Assembly: GCF_030389495.1 (NCBI RefSeq)
Contig: NZ_CP127832.1
Coordinates: 992,001 to 1,056,000 of the forward strand
Origin: Ligilactobacillus cholophilus
GTDB lineage: Bacteria; Bacillota; Bacilli; Lactobacillales; Lactobacillaceae
Direction: 5' to 3'
DNA length: 64,000 nucleotides
Position numbers and translations under genes: made by a program. The first letter of the stretch is position 1. Each line of letters begins with the position of its first letter. Positions 54,552 to 64,000 of the stretch are shown piece after piece. Under the pieces are notes generated by a model that was not told the DNA's origin, ran no database searches, and worked only from the letters and a program-made list of their open reading frames with translations.

Positions 54552-54615
54552 AATACCAAATACTATATTACGATTATTTTATTAAATAGTCAATGTCTAT
54601 CAGCTTTTTTTTACT

Positions 54616-55368
54616 CTAATCGTAAAATACTTTTTTTAAATATAATCCTGATGCAGGTGCTGTTTCACGTGCTTGGTTTCGATCTTTTACTTCATACAAT
54701 CTCAAAAAATCGTGAACTGGTCTTTTGCCACGACCTATTTCTAATAAAACGGCTACCATAATTCGAACTTGATTATATAAAAAACCATTTCCAGTAAATT
54801 CAAATATAATTTCTTTTTCGTCCTTATTTTCACGAACAGTTGCATCATATATTGTTCTTATATGATTTGTTGCTTGACTACCTGAAGCAACAAAACTTGA
54901 ATAATCATGTGTTCCTACAACATCTGGTAATGCTTGCTCAATCAATTTAATATCAATTGGATATTTATAATGACCGGTATAATTTCGCTTAAATGGATCA
55001 ACAAAATAAGTTTGACTTACTCGATACATATAACATTTTCCATGAGTTGTATAACGTGCATGAAAATCATTTGGAACAATCTCACACTCTTTTACTACAC
55101 AATCTAAAGGTAATAAACTATTTAATGCTTTTAGCATGCTTTCAGCACTCATATCGTGTGGAAAGTCAAAATGAACTACTTGACCTAATGCATGTACCCC
55201 TGAATCTGTTCTACCAGATCCAAAAACATTGATATAGTCATTAGTCTTACTCATTTTATTGACTGCCCGCTCTAAAACTCCTTGAACTGTCCTTTGATGT
55301 GGTTGTACTTGAAATCCCGCAAAATTAGTTCCATCGTACGCAATTGTAATCTTATATCTTTTAACCAT
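54616..55368 (-). CDS. truA: tRNA pseudouridine(38-40) synthase
   Basis: Makes pseudouridine at positions 38-40 of tRNA anticodon arms. 250 residues from ATG 55368 (GAGG six bases upstream; the longer frame overlaps ecfT). Motifs [27 protein letters not shown], the catalytic Asp in [16 protein letters not shown], and [13 protein letters not shown]. Starts right after the ecfT stop and is the last gene of the ecf operon. Confidence 0.96.
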   Translation of the reverse strand: MVKRYKITIAYDGTNFAGFQVQPHQRTVQGVLERAVNKMSKTNDYINVFGSGRTDSGVHALGQVVHFDFPHDMSAESMLKALNSLLPLDCVVKECEIVPNDFHARYTTHGKCYMYRVSQTYFVDPFKRNYTGHYKYPIDIKLIEQALPDVVGTHDYSSFVASGSQATNHIRTIYDATVRENKDEKEIIFEFTGNGFLYNQVRIMVAVLLEIGRGKRPVHDFLRLYEVKDRNQARETAPASGLYLKKVFYD

Positions 55369-55370
55369 TT

Positions 55371-56165
55371 CTATCCTCTTAAAATTAGTAATAAAATTGT
55401 CATTACACCAAATATACAAAAAGCTAGCGTATCAATATTATGCCAATGTTGCAACCTATATTTTGTTCGATTGGGACCACCTTGATAACCACGTGCTTCC
55501 ATTGCAACCGCTAAATCTTCTGCTCTTTTTATTGAGTTTACAAATAATGGTACCAAAATAGGAACTAACATTTTAGCTTGATGAATTAAATTTCCCTCAC
55601 CAAAATTAACTCCTCGTGAACGTTGAGCATTCATTATTTTTTTTGTTTCATCCATTAAGGTTGGAACAAAGCGTAATGCAATAGAAATCATCAATGCAAT
55701 TTCATCCACAGGTACTTTTAATTTACGCAAAGGTTTCATTAAAGCTTCTAACCCATCTGCTATTTCTAAAGGTGTCGTTGTAGCTGTCAATAATGTTGAC
55801 ATGAATACAATTAAAACAATTCTACAAAAAATATAAACTGCATTTACAATCCCATAACTTGTTAATTGAAAAATTCCCCAATGGAAATATACTGTTCCAC
55901 CACTTGTAAAAAATAATTGAAGTAGAACTGTAATCAATATTAAACCTATTAATGGACGAACACCCTTTATAAAAAATTTCAAATTAATTTTAGAACATAA
56001 TACACAAGCAAAAGTAAATATAGTTAATACAGTATAAGTTTGCCAATTATTACATAGAAATATTATTAAAATAAAATATAAACTTAAAACTAATTTTGCA
56101 CGTGCATCCATTTGATGAACAAATGATTTCCCCTCAATATATCTTCCAAGAATAATCTCATTCAT
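55371..56165 (-). CDS. ecfT: ECF transporter transmembrane component
   Basis: Scaffold subunit of the shared ECF vitamin-transport module; couples ATP hydrolysis by EcfA1/EcfA2 to toppling of S-components. 264 residues, about five membrane segments and the coupling-helix motifs with Ala-Arg-Gly ([14 protein letters not shown] and [14 protein letters not shown]). Fits with ecfA2 five bases upstream and truA two bases downstream. Serves the S-component at 44681-45271 among others. Confidence 0.96.
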   Translation of the reverse strand: MNEIILGRYIEGKSFVHQMDARAKLVLSLYFILIIFLCNNWQTYTVLTIFTFACVLCSKINLKFFIKGVRPLIGLILITVLLQLFFTSGGTVYFHWGIFQLTSYGIVNAVYIFCRIVLIVFMSTLLTATTTPLEIADGLEALMKPLRKLKVPVDEIALMISIALRFVPTLMDETKKIMNAQRSRGVNFGEGNLIHQAKMLVPILVPLFVNSIKRAEDLAVAMEARGYQGGPNRTKYRLQHWHNIDTLAFCIFGVMTILLLILRG

Positions 56166-56170
56166 TACTG

Positions 56171-57025
56171 TTACCTCTTTAATTTATTACTTAATTTTTG
56201 AGCTAAATCGTCAACTGTCAAAGGTATAGATTCAAATTTTATATTGCCTTGCGACAAATACATTGCGAATTCAGCTGCTTTAGGTAAGCCAAGATGATGT
56301 TCATATAACCATTGTGGCTGATTAAAGAAATGATCAGTTGTTTCATGTTTTAATAATTTTCCATTTTCTAAAGCTATTACATGATCTGCAAAATTTGCTA
56401 CATCATCCATATTATGAGTAACTAAAATAATAGTCATATTTCTTTCTTTGTTTAATTGTTTAAAAATATGCATTATTTCTTTTTTCCCAACTGGATCTAA
56501 ACCAATTAAAGGTTCATCCAAAACTAATATTTCTGGATTCATTGCTAAAATTCCTGCCAATGCCACTCTTCTCATTTGTCCACCAGATAATTCAAACGGA
56601 GAACGTTCAAGTAAATCATTGTCTAATCCAACAATCTTAGCTTTTTCGATTGCAATTTTCTTAGCTTCTTTCTCATTTTTACCGAAATTCTTTGGAGCAA
56701 ATTCAATATCTTTAAGAACAGTTTCTTCAAATAATTGAGATTCTGAAAATTGAAATAAAATTCCTACTTTATGTCTAAGTTCATTTAATTGCTTATTTTT
56801 TGTTTCATTTGTTATTGATACCCCATCAATGATCACTTGTCCATCTGTAGGTTTTAATAATCCATTGAGATGTTGAATTAATGTTGATTTCCCACTTCCA
56901 GTATGACCAACAATTGCTGTAAAACTTCCATCCTCAATTTTAAAAGAAATATCATTTAATGCTTGTTGCTCAAATGGCGTATTAATTTGATATGTATAAC
57001 TTACATTTTTGAATTCAATTCCCAT
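56171..57025 (-). CDS. ecfA2: ECF transporter ATPase A2
   Basis: ATP-binding subunit, 284 residues: Walker A GHTGSGKSTLIQHL, Q-loop GILFQFSESQLFEETV, signature LSGGQMRRVALAG, Walker B EILVLDEPLIGLD and H-loop LVTHNMDDVA. Its ATG lies within the end of ecfA1 (25-base overlap), with AAAGGA about 15 bases upstream, so translation is coupled. Confidence 0.96.
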   Translation of the reverse strand: MGIEFKNVSYTYQINTPFEQQALNDISFKIEDGSFTAIVGHTGSGKSTLIQHLNGLLKPTDGQVIIDGVSITNETKNKQLNELRHKVGILFQFSESQLFEETVLKDIEFAPKNFGKNEKEAKKIAIEKAKIVGLDNDLLERSPFELSGGQMRRVALAGILAMNPEILVLDEPLIGLDPVGKKEIMHIFKQLNKERNMTIILVTHNMDDVANFADHVIALENGKLLKHETTDHFFNQPQWLYEHHLGLPKAAEFAMYLSQGNIKFESIPLTVDDLAQKLSNKLKR

Positions 57026-57828
57026 AACTTATCAGCTAATTCCTTTTCATTTAGATAACTATCTGTAATTTCAATTTGATTGTTACTTAATGCAATAGAT
57101 AATTTCTCCGCAAATGGCAATTCTAACCCTATTTCAATTAACTCATTAGGATTATTAAATATATTTGAAGGTGTATCATCCATTAAAATTTTTCCTTTGT
57201 TCATTACAACTACTCTGTCTGCATCAACAACTTCATCAACATCATGCGTAATTGCAATAACCGTAAAATGGTATTCTTCTTTTAGCTCATGAATCAATTT
57301 CAATAAATTACGTCTTCCTTCAGGATCTAACATACTTGTTGCTTCATCTAAAATAACAATTTTAGGATGAATAGCTAAAACACCAGCAATTGCAACCCTC
57401 TGCTTTTGCCCCCCTGATAATTTAGAAGGCTCATGTTTCTTAAACTTGTCCATTCCAACCATTTTAAGTGCCTGATTAACTTCACTTACCATCTCTGAAT
57501 GACTTATATTTCGATTTTCTAAGCCAAATGCCACATCATCTTCTACATTAGCTCCTACAAATTGATTATCCGGATTTTGAAATACCATGCCAATATTAGA
57601 GCGAATATGCCAAATATTTTCTTCATTAACTATTTGTCCATCTATTGAAATACTACCTGTTTTAGATTCAAGTAATCCATCTAGTAATCTAATAAATGTA
57701 CTTTTTCCACTACCATTCGGCCCAATAATTGAAACCCATTCATCAGGCTTAATCATTAAATCTATTGGGCCTAATTTAAAATCTTCATATTCATAAGTTA
57801 AATTTTCAACTTCAATTATTGACTCCAT
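57001..57828 (-). CDS. ecfA1: ECF transporter ATPase A1
   Basis: ATP-binding subunit, 275 residues from ATG 57828 (AAAGG eight bases upstream; the longer frame begins in non-coding AT-rich sequence). Walker A GPNGSGKSTFIRLL, Q-loop GMVFQNPDNQFVGANVEDDVAFGLEN, signature LSGGQKQRVAIAG, Walker B KIVILDEATSMLD, H-loop AITHDVDEVV. First gene of ecfA1-ecfA2-ecfT-truA. Confidence 0.96.
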   Translation of the reverse strand: MESIIEVENLTYEYEDFKLGPIDLMIKPDEWVSIIGPNGSGKSTFIRLLDGLLESKTGSISIDGQIVNEENIWHIRSNIGMVFQNPDNQFVGANVEDDVAFGLENRNISHSEMVSEVNQALKMVGMDKFKKHEPSKLSGGQKQRVAIAGVLAIHPKIVILDEATSMLDPEGRRNLLKLIHELKEEYHFTVIAITHDVDEVVDADRVVVMNKGKILMDDTPSNIFNNPNELIEIGLELPFAEKLSIALSNNQIEITDSYLNEKELADKLWELNSKM

Positions 57829-57920
57829 CTTAGAAACCTTTCTGAACAAATTAATTAAATTATAGCACATTATTATATGCCTCATGAACAAATTCTAAGT
57901 GTTGTAGAAAGATTGATAAT

Positions 57921-57959
57921 AAAAAAATACGAGATTGTAAATAAACATACAATCTCGTA
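57921..57959 (-). terminator. second terminator downstream of rplQ
   Basis: 12-bp perfect stem TACGAGATTGTA / TACAATCTCGTA, loop of 8, with seven T on the minus strand. Lies between the L17 downstream element and ecfA1. Confidence 0.85.
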
Positions 57960-58005
57960 CATAATAAATATAAAAAACGCACAATAAAAGAAACAATATC
58001 TTAGT

Positions 58006-58106
58006 AAAAAAAATCACTTTTTATAACGATTTTCATACTTACGTATTACTTAGGACTAGACTAGGTTTCCCAACATCGTAACGCCCGTTGTCGTTATAAA
58101 AGTGAC
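58006..58106 (-). ncRNA. L17 downstream element (structured 3' UTR of rplQ)
   Basis: Immediately after rplQ on the minus strand, a 15-bp inverted repeat (TCGTTATAAAAGTGA at 58091-58105 against 58014-58029, one bulge) encloses about 60 bases of mixed sequence with possible sub-hairpins, and is followed by eight T. Position and architecture match the L17 downstream element RNA motif reported in Lactobacillales. It also works as the transcription terminator of the ribosomal operon. Confidence 0.72.
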
Positions 58107-58142
58107 ACAAAACATTAACTTTTATTTTATCAAATTAAAATA

Positions 58143-58526
58143 TTAGTCAACTAATTCAAGAACTGCCATCTTGGCTGCATCGCCACGACGTTCTTGCATC
58201 TTGATGATTCTTGTATATCCACCATTACGATCTTTGAAACGAGGTGCAACATCATCAAATAACTTTTGTAATGCTGTTTGAACTACGATATCATCGCCAT
58301 CTTCTTTAACATCAGCAACAACATCCATTAAGTAAGCAGCAGCACGACGACGAGATGCTAAATCACCTTTTTTACCTAAAGTGATCATTTTTTCAACTTG
58401 ACGACGAACTTCTTTAGCACGTTGTTCAGTTGTAACAATCTTGCCGTTTACAATTACATCTGTAGTTAAATTACGTAACATTGATTTACGATGTCCGCTT
58501 TTACGACCTAATTTACGGTAAGCCAT
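58143..58526 (-). CDS. rplQ: 50S ribosomal protein L17
   Basis: 127 residues, standard: [23 protein letters not shown] and [25 protein letters not shown]. Last gene of the alpha operon, 24 bases after rpoA. Confidence 0.98.
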   Translation of the reverse strand: MAYRKLGRKSGHRKSMLRNLTTDVIVNGKIVTTEQRAKEVRRQVEKMITLGKKGDLASRRRAAAYLMDVVADVKEDGDDIVVQTALQKLFDDVAPRFKDRNGGYTRIIKMQERRGDAAKMAVLELVD

Positions 58527-58550
58527 GAATAAGTTTCCCTCCTTTAATAA

Positions 58551-59495
58551 TTAGTCATCATGACGCAATGAAAGACCTAAGTCAGCTAATTTAGCTTTAA
58601 CTTCTTCTAATGACTTACGTCCTAAGTTACGAACTTTCATCATATCAGATTCAGTTTTATCTGTTAATTCTTGAACAGTATTAATACCTGCACGTTTCAA
58701 ACAATTGTATGAACGAACAGATAAATCTAGATCTTCAATCGTCATTTCAAGCATTTTCTCTTTATGAGTTTCTTCTTTTTCAACCATCATTTCAGCATTC
58801 TTTGCTTCATCTGTAAGGTTAACAAAGATTGATAAATGCTCTGTTAAGATTTTTGCTGACAAACTGATTGCTTCTCTTGGAGAAATTGAACCATTTGTCC
58901 AAACATCTAATGTCAACTTATCATAATCATTCTTTTGACCAACACGTGTTTTTTCTACTTGGTAGTTTACACGTTCAATTGGGGTATAAATTGAGTCGAT
59001 TGCTAAAACACCAATCGGCATATCATCTGCTTTTGCTTTGTTTTCAGCAGCAGAAACATATCCACGGCCTTTATTAGCAGTCATTCGAACATGGAAAGAA
59101 ATTCCATCAGCAACTGTACAGATGTACAATTCTGGATTTAAAATTTCTACATCACTGCCACAGTGAATGTCACCTGCTTTAACTTCTTTAGCACCTGTCA
59201 CATTAATTTCAAGTGATTGAGGTTCTTCAGAATCAATTTTTAAGGCAACCTTCTTTAAATTTAAGATAATTGTTGTAACGTCTTCAATGACACCTTCAAC
59301 AGTTGAAAATTCATGTAAAACGCCATCAATTTGAATATCTGTGATTGCAGCACCTGGTAATGATGAAAGCAAAATTCTTCTTAAAGAATTTCCTAAAGTT
59401 GTACCATAACCACGTTCTAACGGTTCGACAACAAATTTACCGTAATCTTTGTTTTCTTCAATTGTGTGAATCTTTGGTTTTTCGAATTCGATCAT
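58551..59495 (-). CDS. rpoA: RNA polymerase alpha subunit
   Basis: 314 residues: N-terminal assembly domain ([31 protein letters not shown]), acidic linker, and C-terminal domain with [39 protein letters not shown] that contacts UP elements and activators. In the order rpsM-rpsK-rpoA-rplQ. Confidence 0.98.
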   Translation of the reverse strand: MIEFEKPKIHTIEENKDYGKFVVEPLERGYGTTLGNSLRRILLSSLPGAAITDIQIDGVLHEFSTVEGVIEDVTTIILNLKKVALKIDSEEPQSLEINVTGAKEVKAGDIHCGSDVEILNPELYICTVADGISFHVRMTANKGRGYVSAAENKAKADDMPIGVLAIDSIYTPIERVNYQVEKTRVGQKNDYDKLTLDVWTNGSISPREAISLSAKILTEHLSIFVNLTDEAKNAEMMVEKEETHKEKMLEMTIEDLDLSVRSYNCLKRAGINTVQELTDKTESDMMKVRNLGRKSLEEVKAKLADLGLSLRHDD

Positions 59496-59580
59496 TCTAT
59501 TAGTTTACCCCTTTCAAAACGTAACGTGTAATCTGGCAAAAACAAAATGAAGTTACCCTCAAAATGAATACTAATCCACA

Positions 59581-59967
59581 TTAAACACGACGACGTTTTG
59601 GAGGACGGCATCCGTTATGAGGAACTGGTGTAACGTCTTTAATTGATGTTACTTCCAAACCAGTTGTTTGAAGAGCACGAATTGCTGCTTCACGACCTGA
59701 ACCAGGACCTTTAACAGCAACTTCAACTGTCTTCATTCCATGATCCATAGCACCTTTTGCTGCAGCTTCTGAAGCCATTTGAGCAGCAAATGGTGTAGAT
59801 TTACGAGAACCCTTAAATCCAAGAGCACCTGCTGATGACCATGCAACGGCATTACCATGAACATCTGTAATCATAACAAGTGTGTTGTTAAATGTTGAAT
59901 GAATGTGTGCAACACCGGTTTCAATATTCTTCTTTACACGGCGCTTGCGTGATTTTCTAACAGCCAT
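59581..59967 (-). CDS. rpsK: 30S ribosomal protein S11
   Basis: 128 residues: [44 protein letters not shown]-type core (present as [16 protein letters not shown]...) and C-terminal [18 protein letters not shown]. Platform protein of the small subunit. Confidence 0.98.
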   Translation of the reverse strand: MAVRKSRKRRVKKNIETGVAHIHSTFNNTLVMITDVHGNAVAWSSAGALGFKGSRKSTPFAAQMASEAAAKGAMDHGMKTVEVAVKGPGSGREAAIRALQTTGLEVTSIKDVTPVPHNGCRPPKRRRV

Positions 59968-59995
59968 GAAATCAATAACCTCCTTCTAATAAATA

Positions 59996-60361
59996 TTATT
60001 TCTTCTTACCTGCAATTGAAATTGCTGGGCCTTTACGTGTCCGCGCATTGTTCTTAGTATTTTGACCTCGAACTGGTAAATGACGACGGTGACGCATGCC
60101 TCGGTATGAGCCGATTTCTGAAAGACGTTTAATATTCATTGATACTTCACGACGAAGATCACCTTCGACTTTGTAGTTATCAACTTCTGCACGGATCTTA
60201 TCTTCTTGATCAGGAGTTAAGTCACGTACACGAACATCTTCTGATACACCGGCAACAGCTAAAATTTTCTTAGCTGTTGTATTACCGATTCCATAAATGT
60301 AAGTTAATCCGATTACGATACGCTTGTCACGTGGTAAATCGATACCTGCAATACGAGCCAT
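59996..60361 (-). CDS. rpsM: 30S ribosomal protein S13
   Basis: 121 residues: [25 protein letters not shown] and the C-terminal [25 protein letters not shown]. Head protein bridging the subunits. Twenty-one bases after rpmJ. Confidence 0.98.
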   Translation of the reverse strand: MARIAGIDLPRDKRIVIGLTYIYGIGNTTAKKILAVAGVSEDVRVRDLTPDQEDKIRAEVDNYKVEGDLRREVSMNIKRLSEIGSYRGMRHRRHLPVRGQNTKNNARTRKGPAISIAGKKK

Positions 60362-60382
60362 TACAATTACACCTCCTTAATA

Positions 60383-60496
60383 TTAACCTTGACGTTGTTT
60401 ATGCTTTGGATTGCTGCAAATTACCATAACGCGTCCTTTACGCTTAATAACTTTGCAGTGTTCGCACATTGGTTTAACTGATGGTCTTACTTTCAT
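60383..60496 (-). CDS. rpmJ: 50S ribosomal protein L36
   Basis: 37 residues: [20 protein letters not shown] then a CSNPKH zinc site, ending KQRQG. The four zinc ligands C-x2-C...C-x4-H are intact (the C+ form of L36). ATG has AGGAGG upstream. Between infA and rpsM as usual. Confidence 0.97.
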
Positions 60497-60530
60497 GAAT
60501 CATACCTCCTATAAATTACTGAAGTACAAT

Positions 60531-60749
60531 CTATTTAAAGCGATAGGTAATGCGACCCTTAGTCAAATCGTAAGGGGACATTTCAACGGTAACCCGGTCC
60601 CCAGGTAAAATACGAATATAGTGCATACGAATCTTACCGGAAACGTGAGCTAAAATTTCATGTCCATTTTCGAGTTCAACTTTGAACATCGCATTTGGCA
60701 ACGTTTCTTTGATCGTACCTTCAATTTCAATCACATCATCTTTCGCCAC
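60531..60749 (-). CDS. infA: translation initiation factor IF-1
   Basis: 72-residue OB-fold factor binding the ribosomal A site: [55 protein letters not shown]. Start is GTG 60749 with AAGGAGG nine bases upstream; the ten extra upstream codons are not conserved. Confidence 0.97.
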   Translation of the reverse strand: MAKDDVIEIEGTIKETLPNAMFKVELENGHEILAHVSGKIRMHYIRILPGDRVTVEMSPYDLTKGRITYRFK

Positions 60750-60913
60750 GCAAAAGTACCTCCTTAATATGGTTTTCATTACTTGAAACGAAAACGATTT
60801 GTCTTCGCTGATCCAGTAGCTTTTGCGGCAAACTAGACCTATTGAAAAGATAAACCTGAATTATGATATCACATAAGTCAAGTTTATGCAAGTTTATATT
60901 GAATTAACTATAA

Positions 60914-61630
<717 letters not shown>

Positions 61631-61650
61631 TTAAAAGTTAAAATATAAAC

Positions 61651-61677
61651 AAAAAAAGGAATGCCTTCGCATTCCTT
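61651..61677 (-). terminator. terminator between secY and adk
   Basis: Nine-bp stem AAGGAATGC / GCATTCCTT with a four-base loop and seven T on the minus strand. Probably partial, since adk-infA-rpmJ continue the operon. Confidence 0.8.
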
Positions 61678-61681
61678 CTAT

Positions 61682-62980
61682 TTATTCACGAATAAATCCA
61701 ACGTATTCGCGCTTCATCATCATACCTTCAATTTGCCGCATAGTTTCAAGTGTAACACCTACAACAATTAGCAAACTAGTACCACCTAATCCAATAGATT
61801 CGCTTAATCCCCAAACATTTGATGCAACTAAAGGAATTAATGAAATAAATCCAAGGAATAGTGATCCAACAGTACTCAAACGCATCAATAAACGAGAAAC
61901 ATATTTTTCAGTTTCTTTTCCAGGCCAAACAGATGGAATGTAACTTCCTTGCTTTTGTAAGTTTTCTGATAACTTTTCAGGATTTACTTGAACAAATGCA
62001 TAGAAGAATGTAAATACAATGATAAGAATTGTATATAAAATCATTCCAGATGTTGTCTGCATATTGAAAACATTTGACATAATTTGGAACCATTCATCAC
62101 CAGAATGAGCACTCGTAAATGCCATTAATATAGTTTGAATTGTTGCAATGAATGAACTTGCAAAGATAACTGGAATAACTCCAGCTACATTAACTTTTAA
62201 TGGTAAATATGAATTTTCAGTAGACCCTGCCACACGACGAGTATATTGAATAGGAATTTTGTAATTAGCTTGTTGCACATATGTTACAAAAGTAACAATT
62301 GCTAAAATAACTAATACTAAAACTACACAATATAAAACAGAGTTCCAAATCTCATCTTTACTAATATTGACAAATTCTTCCTGGTAAATTTGCTTTATTC
62401 CGTCAGGAACACGAGCAAGAATACCAGCCATAATGATAATCGAAATTCCATTACCTATACCGCGTTCAGTAATCATATCGCCTAGCCATGTTGAAAACAT
62501 TGTACCAGCAGTTAAAATAGTACCAATACACAAATAGGTTTGAATATTTGGATTTTCAACTAAGTTTAAACTACTCAAAGCGTTGAATCCAGCTGTAATT
62601 CCAATTGATTGTACAAACGCAAGCACAATTGTCAAATAACGGGTAACTTGATTCAATTTACGCCGTCCAACTTCACCTTGCTTACTCCACTCTACAAATT
62701 TAGGAACAATATCCATTTGTAAAAGTTGAACAACAATTTGGGCGGTAATGTATGGTGAAACCCCCATTGCCAAAATTGAATAATTAGTCAGACCGCCACC
62801 ACTGAAAGTATTTAACATACTAATTAACCCTGAAGATGCAACGCTAGTTAAAGCTTTAGCGTTGATCCCAGGGACAGTAATGTATGTGCCTAAACGAAAT
62901 ACAATCAAGACACCCAATGTAAATAAGATTTTCTTTCGAATTTCTTTATCAGCAAGGGCGTTCTTCATTGTCTTAAGCAT
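61682..62980 (-). CDS. secY: protein translocase subunit SecY
   Basis: Channel subunit of the Sec translocon, 432 residues, ten membrane helices: KILFTLGVLIVFRLGTYITVPGI at the N-terminus, MGVSPYITAQIVVQLLQMD, TERGIGNGISIIIMAGI, VNPEKLSENLQKQGSYIPSVWPG. Begins 3 bases after rplO. Confidence 0.98.
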   Translation of the reverse strand: MLKTMKNALADKEIRKKILFTLGVLIVFRLGTYITVPGINAKALTSVASSGLISMLNTFSGGGLTNYSILAMGVSPYITAQIVVQLLQMDIVPKFVEWSKQGEVGRRKLNQVTRYLTIVLAFVQSIGITAGFNALSSLNLVENPNIQTYLCIGTILTAGTMFSTWLGDMITERGIGNGISIIIMAGILARVPDGIKQIYQEEFVNISKDEIWNSVLYCVVLVLVILAIVTFVTYVQQANYKIPIQYTRRVAGSTENSYLPLKVNVAGVIPVIFASSFIATIQTILMAFTSAHSGDEWFQIMSNVFNMQTTSGMILYTILIIVFTFFYAFVQVNPEKLSENLQKQGSYIPSVWPGKETEKYVSRLLMRLSTVGSLFLGFISLIPLVASNVWGLSESIGLGGTSLLIVVGVTLETMRQIEGMMMKREYVGFIRE

Positions 62981-62983
62981 CTA

Positions 62984-63418
62984 TTACATCACCTCAATTT
63001 GGCCGCCTGCTGCTTCGATGGCTTCTTTTGCTGATGCAGAGAACTTGTTAGCCTTAACAGTTAACTTCTTGTTCAATTCACCATTTCCAAGAATCTTAAT
63101 ACCATCTTTTTCATTTTTAACGATACCTGATTCTACCAACAATGCTGGTGTTACTTCAGTACCATCTTCAAATTGATTTAATTTTTCAATATTAACAACT
63201 GCATATTCTACACGGTTGATGTTATTGAAACCGCGTTTTGGCATACGACGGAACAATGGCATTTGACCACCTTCAAAGCCCAAACGAACTTTTCCACGAG
63301 CCTTTTGACCTTTTTGTCCACGACCTGCAGTTTTACCGTTACCTGAAGAAGTTCCACGACCAACACGATTTCTTACTTGACGTGAACCTTCAGCTGGTTT
63401 TAATTCATTTAATTTCAT
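62984..63418 (-). CDS. rplO: 50S ribosomal protein L15
   Basis: 144 residues from ATG 63418 (GGAGG eleven bases upstream; the earlier GTG lies on the ribosome-binding site). [50 protein letters not shown]. Confidence 0.97.
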   Translation of the reverse strand: MKLNELKPAEGSRQVRNRVGRGTSSGNGKTAGRGQKGQKARGKVRLGFEGGQMPLFRRMPKRGFNNINRVEYAVVNIEKLNQFEDGTEVTPALLVESGIVKNEKDGIKILGNGELNKKLTVKANKFSASAKEAIEAAGGQIEVM

Positions 63419-63451
63419 TAGGTTCAGCACCTCCCTCTAACTAAATATTGA

Positions 63452-63634
63452 CTATTTAGCCAATTCAACGTCCACTAAATGATTGATTTTTCTAATAGCA
63501 CCGCGCATAGCAACGTTATCAGGAACAACAACAGAGCTATTTACACGACCAAGGCCTAAGCCTTTAACGATTTCGCGTTGCTTTTGAGGACGTCCGATGA
63601 CTGAACGAACTAAAGTTACTTTCAATTGAGCCAT
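63452..63634 (-). CDS. rpmD: 50S ribosomal protein L30
   Basis: 60 residues: [36 protein letters not shown]. Between rpsE and rplO. Confidence 0.98.
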   Translation of the reverse strand: MAQLKVTLVRSVIGRPQKQREIVKGLGLGRVNSSVVVPDNVAMRGAIRKINHLVDVELAK

Positions 63635-63648
63635 AATTTAAGTCCTCC

Positions 63649-64000
63649 TTATTCTGCTAAATGTTGAACAGATACTCCACGTAATGAAGCAACTTCTTCA
63701 GCATTTTTCATTTGTGATAAACCATCCATTGCTGCACGAACAACGTTGATTGGTGTATTAGAACCTAATGATTTACTTGTAATATCACCGATTCCTGCAA
63801 GTTCCATAACGGCACGAACCGCACCACCAGCAGCAACTCCAGAACCAGCTTCAGCTGGTTTTAACATAATACGACTACCGCTGTATTGACCGAGAACTTC
63901 GTGAGGAATAGTAGTTCCAACTACAGGAACTTCGATTAAGTTCTTACGAGCAGCGTCAACAGCCTTACGGATTGCTTCTGGTACTTCTTGAGCTTTACCA
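63649..64000 (-). CDS. rpsE: 30S ribosomal protein S5 (N-terminus cut by window edge)
   Basis: C-terminal 116 codons of S5; the frame stays open to base 64000. Visible: [66 protein letters not shown] and [20 protein letters not shown]. The ATG at 63867 is internal, not the start. Confidence 0.96.
   Translation of the reverse strand, partial: GKAQEVPEAIRKAVDAARKNLIEVPVVGTTIPHEVLGQYSGSRIMLKPAEAGSGVAAGGAVRAVMELAGIGDITSKSLGSNTPINVVRAAMDGLSQMKNAEEVASLRGVSVQHLAE

Overview
The window is AT-rich, low-GC Gram-positive DNA. Its gene content and order (gatCAB-dagK-rlmCD after pcrA-ligA-camS; the end of the S10/spc/alpha ribosomal block followed by ecfA1-ecfA2-ecfT-truA-rplM-rpsI; oleate hydratase; YjeM; DedA; KUP) point to a member of the Lactobacillaceae. 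A Ligilactobacillus-like species is plausible, but this is inference. Almost everything is chromosomal core. The exceptions are one mobile element (25.2-29.4 kb), the defence-type gene beside it (29.4-31.2 kb) and a decayed integrase fragment (51.1-51.3 kb).

Layout. 1-4.1 kb: truncated serine hydrolase, RlmCD paralogue 1, RecX, YihY-like membrane protein. 4.3-13.1 kb: cell-surface sugar metabolism (galU, a GT2 prenol-phosphate glycosyltransferase with a YfhO partner, UDP-GlcNAc 2-epimerase) mixed with map, a flavodoxin and an M29 aminopeptidase. 13.1-18.8 kb: a TetR-controlled operon for a heterodimeric ABC exporter plus a lipoprotein, preceded by a perfect operator palindrome; then tRNA-Arg(CCT). 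19-25.1 kb: YjeM-type transporter, DEAD-box helicase, amidase, a small 44-aa protein, and an SPFH/NfeD pair. 31.4-43.9 kb: one-strand housekeeping block rlmCD(2)-dagK-gatBAC-camS-ligA-pcrA and a divergent PurK-like ATP-grasp protein. 44-51 kb: GH73 hydrolase, ECF S-component, fumarate-reductase-like flavoprotein, MarR regulator, oleate hydratase, DedA, DUF454 and a lipoprotein. 51.5-53.5 kb: kup. 53.6-64 kb: rpsI-rplM, truA, ECF energising module, rplQ-rpoA-rpsK-rpsM-rpmJ-infA-adk-secY-rplO-rpmD-rpsE(partial).

The standout is a complete 4173-bp IS1595-family transposon at 25190-29362. It has 26-bp imperfect terminal inverted repeats (21/26 identical) and an exact 8-bp target duplication, TAATTTTT. 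It reads as one transcription unit: promoter, IS1595 transposase, unknown 143-aa protein, leader ORF, EcoRI-family adenine methyltransferase, DUF262-HNH nuclease, terminator. The leader ORF starts with its own ribosome-binding site and holds a perfect 14-copy TCAC repeat. With 14 copies (this sequence) it stops at once. With 13 or 16 copies it would be open for 64 codons, through a 17-bp hairpin followed by six T, and would end one base before the methyltransferase start. This predicts a repeat-length ON/OFF switch acting through attenuation and/or translational coupling, controlling a restriction-like gene pair carried by a transposon. The sequenced state is predicted OFF. A second DUF262 protein (GmrSD/SspE-like, with a DUF1524-type HNH) lies immediately outside the right end, so the insertion enlarged or founded a small defence island. 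The assignments rest on motifs read by eye; no database search was possible.
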